Below, in pieces: positions 6,669 to 9,469 of a stretch of DNA of 9,469 nt. The stretch is from positions 1-9,469 of the forward strand of contig JAKBBA010000118.1 of the NCBI GenBank assembly GCA_021808665.1. Reading direction: 5' to 3'. The translations under genes were made by a program, and so were the position numbers. The notes under the pieces were generated by a model. That model did not search any database, was not told where the DNA came from, and worked only from the letters and a program-made list of their open reading frames with translations. Origin of the DNA: Actinomycetes bacterium (GTDB lineage: Bacteria > Actinomycetota > Acidimicrobiia > Acidimicrobiales > Palsa-688). Position 1 is the stretch's first letter, and every line of letters starts with the position of its first letter.

Positions 6669-7898
6669 GTGAGCGACGACCGTGAGCTTTTCGACATCCT
6701 CGATCGTGAGTTGGAGCGCCAGAACACGACGCTCCAACTGATCGCGTCCGAGAACTTCGCTTCGAGGGCGGTACTCGCCGCAACGGGCTCGGTTCTCACC
6801 AACAAATACTCGGAGGGCTACCCGTCCAAGCGCTATTACGGGGGCAACTCGATCATCGATGAAGTAGAGGACCTAGCCCGACGCAGGCTGTGTGACCTCT
6901 TCGGCGCCGAGCACGCCAACGTCCAGCCGCACTCGGGAGCGAACGCTAACCTCGCCGCCTACCTCTCCGTGCTCAAGCCGGGCGACACTGTGCTCGGAAT
7001 GCGCCTCGACCAGGGCGGCCACCTCACGCACGGCTCCCCGGTTAACATCAGCGGGCAGTTCTACAACTTCGTCTCCTACGGGGTAACCGCCAGCGACGAG
7101 CGGCTCGACCTGGACCAGCTGGCGTCGCTTGCCGGCGAGCATCATCCGAAGTTGATCGTCGCTGGGGCCACGGCGTACCCGAGGGTCATCGAACCGGAGC
7201 CTCTCCGGCGGATCGCGGACGACGTCGGGGCGCTGTTCATGTTCGACGCCGCGCACATCGCCGGGCTGATAGCGGGAGGCGTCCACCCGAACCCGGTCGG
7301 GATAGCGGACATCGTCACTTTCACGACCCACAAGACTTTGCGCGGTCCGAGGGGAGGCGCGATCCTGTGCAAGAAGGAGCTGGCCCCAGCCGTCGACAAG
7401 GCCGTCTTCCCGGGGTTGCAGGGCGGCCCGCTCGAACATGTGATCGCGGCCAAAGCCGTCGCGTTCAAGGAAGCCTCCACGCCAGAGTTCGCCCGTTACT
7501 CTGCTCAGATAGTCGCCAACGCCCGAGCCCTTGCAGGCGCGCTGGCTGCGGAGGGTTTCCGGATCGTGTCCGGAGGAACTGACAACCACCTGATGCTCGT
7601 CGACCTCAGAACTTTCGACGCGGACCTCACCGGCAAGGTGGCTCAAGAAGCGCTCGACCGCAGCGGAATCACACTCAACAAGAACACCGTTCCCGGCGAT
7701 CCCCGCTCGCCTTTCGTCACCTCGGGGCTGCGGATCGGCACTCCCGCCGTGACCACCGCTGGAATGACCGAGGCCGAGATGTCCCAGATCGCCACGCTGC
7801 TAGCTACCGTGCTTCGCTCCCCCGCCGACGAGGCGCTCAGCAGCGAAGTCCGCGAGCAGGTCGGGATCCTATGCTCGAAGTTCACCCCTTACCCGTGA
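6669..7898 (+). CDS. glyA: Serine hydroxymethyltransferase
   Basis: This cytosolic PLP enzyme converts serine and tetrahydrofolate to glycine and 5,10-methylene-tetrahydrofolate. The 409 residues are near the usual 415-430. Visible motifs are LIASENFAS (24-32), [16 protein letters not shown] (44-59), [11 protein letters not shown] (84-94), [11 protein letters not shown] (116-126), D193 and H196 in FDAAHIAGL, and the PLP lysine K222 in [35 protein letters not shown] and [18 protein letters not shown] complete the fold. GTG 6669 places the conserved N-terminal helix correctly. The gene is divergent from the 2H-GNAT gene, 57 bp away, and its stop is 10 bp before the likely start of the wecA-like gene, so the two are probably co-transcribed. 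Confidence 0.97.
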   Translation: MSDDRELFDILDRELERQNTTLQLIASENFASRAVLAATGSVLTNKYSEGYPSKRYYGGNSIIDEVEDLARRRLCDLFGAEHANVQPHSGANANLAAYLSVLKPGDTVLGMRLDQGGHLTHGSPVNISGQFYNFVSYGVTASDERLDLDQLASLAGEHHPKLIVAGATAYPRVIEPEPLRRIADDVGALFMFDAAHIAGLIAGGVHPNPVGIADIVTFTTHKTLRGPRGGAILCKKELAPAVDKAVFPGLQGGPLEHVIAAKAVAFKEASTPEFARYSAQIVANARALAGALAAEGFRIVSGGTDNHLMLVDLRTFDADLTGKVAQEALDRSGITLNKNTVPGDPRSPFVTSGLRIGTPAVTTAGMTEAEMSQIATLLATVLRSPADEALSSEVREQVGILCSKFTPYP

Positions 7899-7899
7899 C

Positions 7900-7906
7900 G
7901 GAGAGG
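7900..7906 (+). promoter_or_regulatory. Ribosome binding site of the wecA-like gene
   Basis: GGAGAGG lies just after the glyA stop. Its GGAG core is 5 nt before CTG 7909, and its 3' end is 5 nt before ATC 7912. It supports translation starting here despite the absence of an ATG, GTG or TTG codon. If a GTG at 7895 with a downstream indel is the real start, this sequence would be coding instead. Confidence 0.5.
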
Positions 7907-7908
7907 GA

Positions 7909-9015
7909 CTGATCAGCGGCTACGGCGACTACGGCCTGGTTGCCGCGGTCGCGGCCGCAACGACTTGGATTGCGACGTTCGTCGCCCGGCGCCTGGCGCT
8001 GCGTTTCTCCTTCGTCGTAGCTCCCGACGAGCGGCGAGTCCACGAGAAACCCACCCCGACGCTCGGCGGCACGGCGATGTACGTCGGGCTGCTGGTGGCG
8101 ATCGTCGTCGCTTCGCAACTCCCGGGGCTCAGCTCGCTGTTCCGGGGGAGCTCCGATCCGCTCGGGGTTGTGGTGGCGGCCTCGATAATCTTCGCGGTCG
8201 GCGCTTTCGACGACGTCAGGGACATGTCAGCGCCGGCGAAGCTTTCCGGTCAGATCCTCGCGGGCCTCGCCCTGTACCTCTTCGGCGTCAACATGCTCTA
8301 CTTCCGTACCCCTTTCGTGGGGACGGTTGTCCTGTCGAACGAGCTGGTGCCGATCCTCACCGTGGTGTGGGTCGTGGGGATGGCGAATTCCATCAACCTC
8401 GTCGACGGGCTTGACGGGTTGGCGGCGGGGATCGTCGCGATCGCAGCGGTCGCCTTTTACTTCTACTCGGAGCAGTTGATAAAAGCGGGGACGATACAGC
8501 CGGGGAGCGGTCCGCTCTTCAGCGCCTTGGCTGCGGGAATCACCATCGGATTCCTTCCGCACAACTTCCACCCGGCCCGGATCTTCATGGGAGACGCCGG
8601 AGCCCTTTTGCTCGGGCTTCTTATGGCGGCTTCGACGATGTCGGTTGTCGGCCAGACCGACCAGGACTTCAGCGGGCGAACCTTTTTCTTCTTTGCTCCG
8701 GTGCTGATCCCGTTCCTGATTCTCGGTATCCCGATACTCGACACAGCTTTCGCGATCGTGCGACGGGCGGGGCGGCGGATGAACCCTGCAGAGGCCGACA
8801 AGAACCACCTTCATCACCGGCTGATGCGCCTAGGCCACGGCCAGACCCGCTCGGTGCTCATCCTGTGGGCGTGGACCGCGCTTCTCTCGGGGCTGGTGCT
8901 CGCCCCGTCCTACGTCCACGGCGCGCTCGGCGACGTCCCGTTCGGTGTGGCCGTCCTCGCAGTGGCGCTCTTTACGCTCGTCGGCGTGCGGGGCCGTTCA
9001 GGGTCGAAGGCGTGA
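7909..9015 (+). CDS. wecA: WecA/MraY-type polyprenyl-phosphate sugar-1-phosphate transferase
   Basis: This multi-pass membrane enzyme probably transfers N-acetylhexosamine 1-phosphate (GlcNAc-1-P in WecA/Rfe) from a UDP-sugar to undecaprenyl or decaprenyl phosphate, starting cell-wall polysaccharide synthesis. Numbered from CTG 7909 (368 residues), it has a first helix (about 8-22), VHEKPTPTLGG (44-54), the metal-binding DD pair (101-102), NSINLVDGLDGL (160-171), NFHPARIFMGD (219-229) and HLHHRL (290-295) in the cytoplasmic loop. The FMGD-AGA stretch replaces the common FMGD-SGS. ATG 8077 would remove the first helix and the HEKPTP motif, so it is rejected as start. No ATG, GTG or TTG occurs in frame between TAG 7801 and 8077; CTG 7909 or ATC 7912 after GGAGAGG is proposed. 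A one-base indel near 7907 is the alternative. The symbol reflects the subfamily and is tentative. Confidence 0.88.
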   Translation: MISGYGDYGLVAAVAAATTWIATFVARRLALRFSFVVAPDERRVHEKPTPTLGGTAMYVGLLVAIVVASQLPGLSSLFRGSSDPLGVVVAASIIFAVGAFDDVRDMSAPAKLSGQILAGLALYLFGVNMLYFRTPFVGTVVLSNELVPILTVVWVVGMANSINLVDGLDGLAAGIVAIAAVAFYFYSEQLIKAGTIQPGSGPLFSALAAGITIGFLPHNFHPARIFMGDAGALLLGLLMAASTMSVVGQTDQDFSGRTFFFFAPVLIPFLILGIPILDTAFAIVRRAGRRMNPAEADKNHLHHRLMRLGHGQTRSVLILWAWTALLSGLVLAPSYVHGALGDVPFGVAVLAVALFTLVGVRGRSGSKA

Positions 9016-9061
9016 GCGGCACCGACCAGGCACGCTATCGGGCACCGGCTACCGGCTCACG
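9011..9061. terminator. Inverted repeat spanning two convergent stop codons
   Basis: CGTGAGC (9011-9017) is the exact reverse complement of GCTCACG (9055-9061), with 37 bp between. The arms contain the TGA stops of the wecA-like gene and of atpC. Inner pairing is limited (CCGA 9022-9025 with TCGG 9038-9041), and there is no T run. It may act as a bidirectional stem between convergent genes, or it may be coincidence. Confidence 0.3.
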
Positions 9062-9461
9062 TCAGGCGGGCGAGCTCCAGGCGGGCGTGCGCCCACTTGA
9101 GTTGTTGTTCGACAGAGCGGTCGGGCTCCGATGACGTCGACGCCCGCTGGGTCGCCTCGGCCTCATCCTGGGTGGCAGCGGCGACGTCGATCTGATCAGC
9201 GCGCAAAGCCACGTCGGCGAGCATGATCACGTGGTTGTCCTTCACCTCGACGAAGCCGCTCCGCACCGCAACCCGCACCTCTGCTTCGCCTGACGCAGGG
9301 CCCACCACACGTACGACGCACGGGTCCAGGGCGCCGATGTAGGGCATGTGGTCGGCGAGGAAAGCTATCTCGCCTTCGACGGACTTGCATACGACCATTT
9401 CAGCGGCCCCGGAGAACAGTGTCGCCTCCGGGGTCACAAGGTCAAGCTCGGTGGTCGCCAC
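9057..9461 (-). CDS. atpC: ATP synthase F1 subunit epsilon
   Basis: The 134-residue protein is the normal size for the epsilon subunit, the rotor-stalk and regulatory part of F1Fo ATP synthase on the inner face of the membrane. The N-terminal beta-sandwich shows LDLVTPEATLFSGAAEMVV (7-25), EGEIAFLADHMPYIGALDP (29-47) and VRSGFVEVKDNHVIMLADVA (66-85). The C-terminal helical hairpin follows (about 86-134). GTG 9461 is taken as start with only 8 bases of upstream sequence in view; GTG 9437 would delete the first strand. The rest of the atp operon would lie beyond the right edge, transcribed leftward. It converges with the wecA-like gene, 41 bp between stops. Confidence 0.93.
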   Translation of the reverse strand: MATTELDLVTPEATLFSGAAEMVVCKSVEGEIAFLADHMPYIGALDPCVVRVVGPASGEAEVRVAVRSGFVEVKDNHVIMLADVALRADQIDVAAATQDEAEATQRASTSSEPDRSVEQQLKWAHARLELARLT

Positions 9462-9469
9462 GGCGCGGC

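Noticed and set aside
6661..6672. Three-codon frame ATG GAG TTG TGA overlapping the glyA start
   Set aside because: Too short to judge and easily due to chance; the leaderless reading explains the region better.
6612..6737. N-terminal extension of the 2H-GNAT protein back to 6737
   Set aside because: It would overlap the glyA coding start and both promoter candidates, and the extension shows no similarity to 2H proteins.
6873..7646. 257-codon frame antisense to glyA
   Set aside because: Shadow of glyA with no domain signal.
8077..8079. ATG 8077 as start of the wecA-like gene
   Set aside because: It would drop the first membrane helix and the conserved HEKPTP-type motif, which the sequence clearly encodes just upstream in frame.
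8227..8817. 196-codon frame antisense to the wecA-like gene
   Set aside because: Highly charged shadow frame; the sense strand encodes all WecA/MraY motifs.

Overview
The window comes from a high-GC chromosome, and the gene set is bacterial and most likely actinobacterial. GTG starts predominate. The GlpX and WecA-like proteins resemble the actinobacterial types, and glyA and a wecA-type gene lie beside an F1Fo ATP synthase gene. A deep-branching actinobacterial lineage such as Acidimicrobiia would fit, but that placement is an inference. No rRNA, tRNA or CRISPR array was recognised.

Layout. At the left edge a minus-strand integral-membrane glycosyltransferase (GT39/PMT_2-like, C-terminus outside the window) diverges from the plus-strand class II fructose-1,6-bisphosphatase gene glpX, with 72 bp between their start codons. 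Positions 2655-5660 look like an accessory or degraded block: a probable ISL3-family terminal repeat and transposase 3' remnant, a minus-strand RecB/Cas4-like nuclease fused to an RNase H-like exonuclease domain, an AT-rich intergenic stretch with a perfect inverted repeat, and a wrecked acyl-CoA synthetase (ANL) pseudogene. From 5661 the intact genome resumes: a minus-strand fusion of a 2H phosphoesterase (2'-5' RNA ligase family) with a GNAT acetyltransferase, divergent from plus-strand glyA. A plus-strand WecA/MraY-type polyprenyl-phosphate sugar-1-phosphate transferase follows glyA. It faces the minus-strand atpC (ATP synthase epsilon), and an inverted repeat spans both of those stop codons.

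How the genes fit together. The intact genes are mainly housekeeping: gluconeogenesis (glpX), one-carbon metabolism (glyA), cell-envelope lipid-linked sugar synthesis (wecA-like, with the GT39-like enzyme probably also acting on lipid-linked sugars), and the ATP synthase. The middle block has the marks of insertion and decay. The nuclease is the only apparently intact gene in it.

Main points for a second look: (1) the wecA-like gene has no ATG, GTG or TTG codon upstream of its conserved N-terminus, so it uses a rare start or carries a one-base indel in a G run after a GTG that overlaps the glyA stop; (2) the 2H phosphoesterase-GNAT fusion; (3) the solitary nuclease beside an IS scar; (4) several genes have a -10-like hexamer 6-8 nt before a GTG start, which suggests leaderless transcripts.
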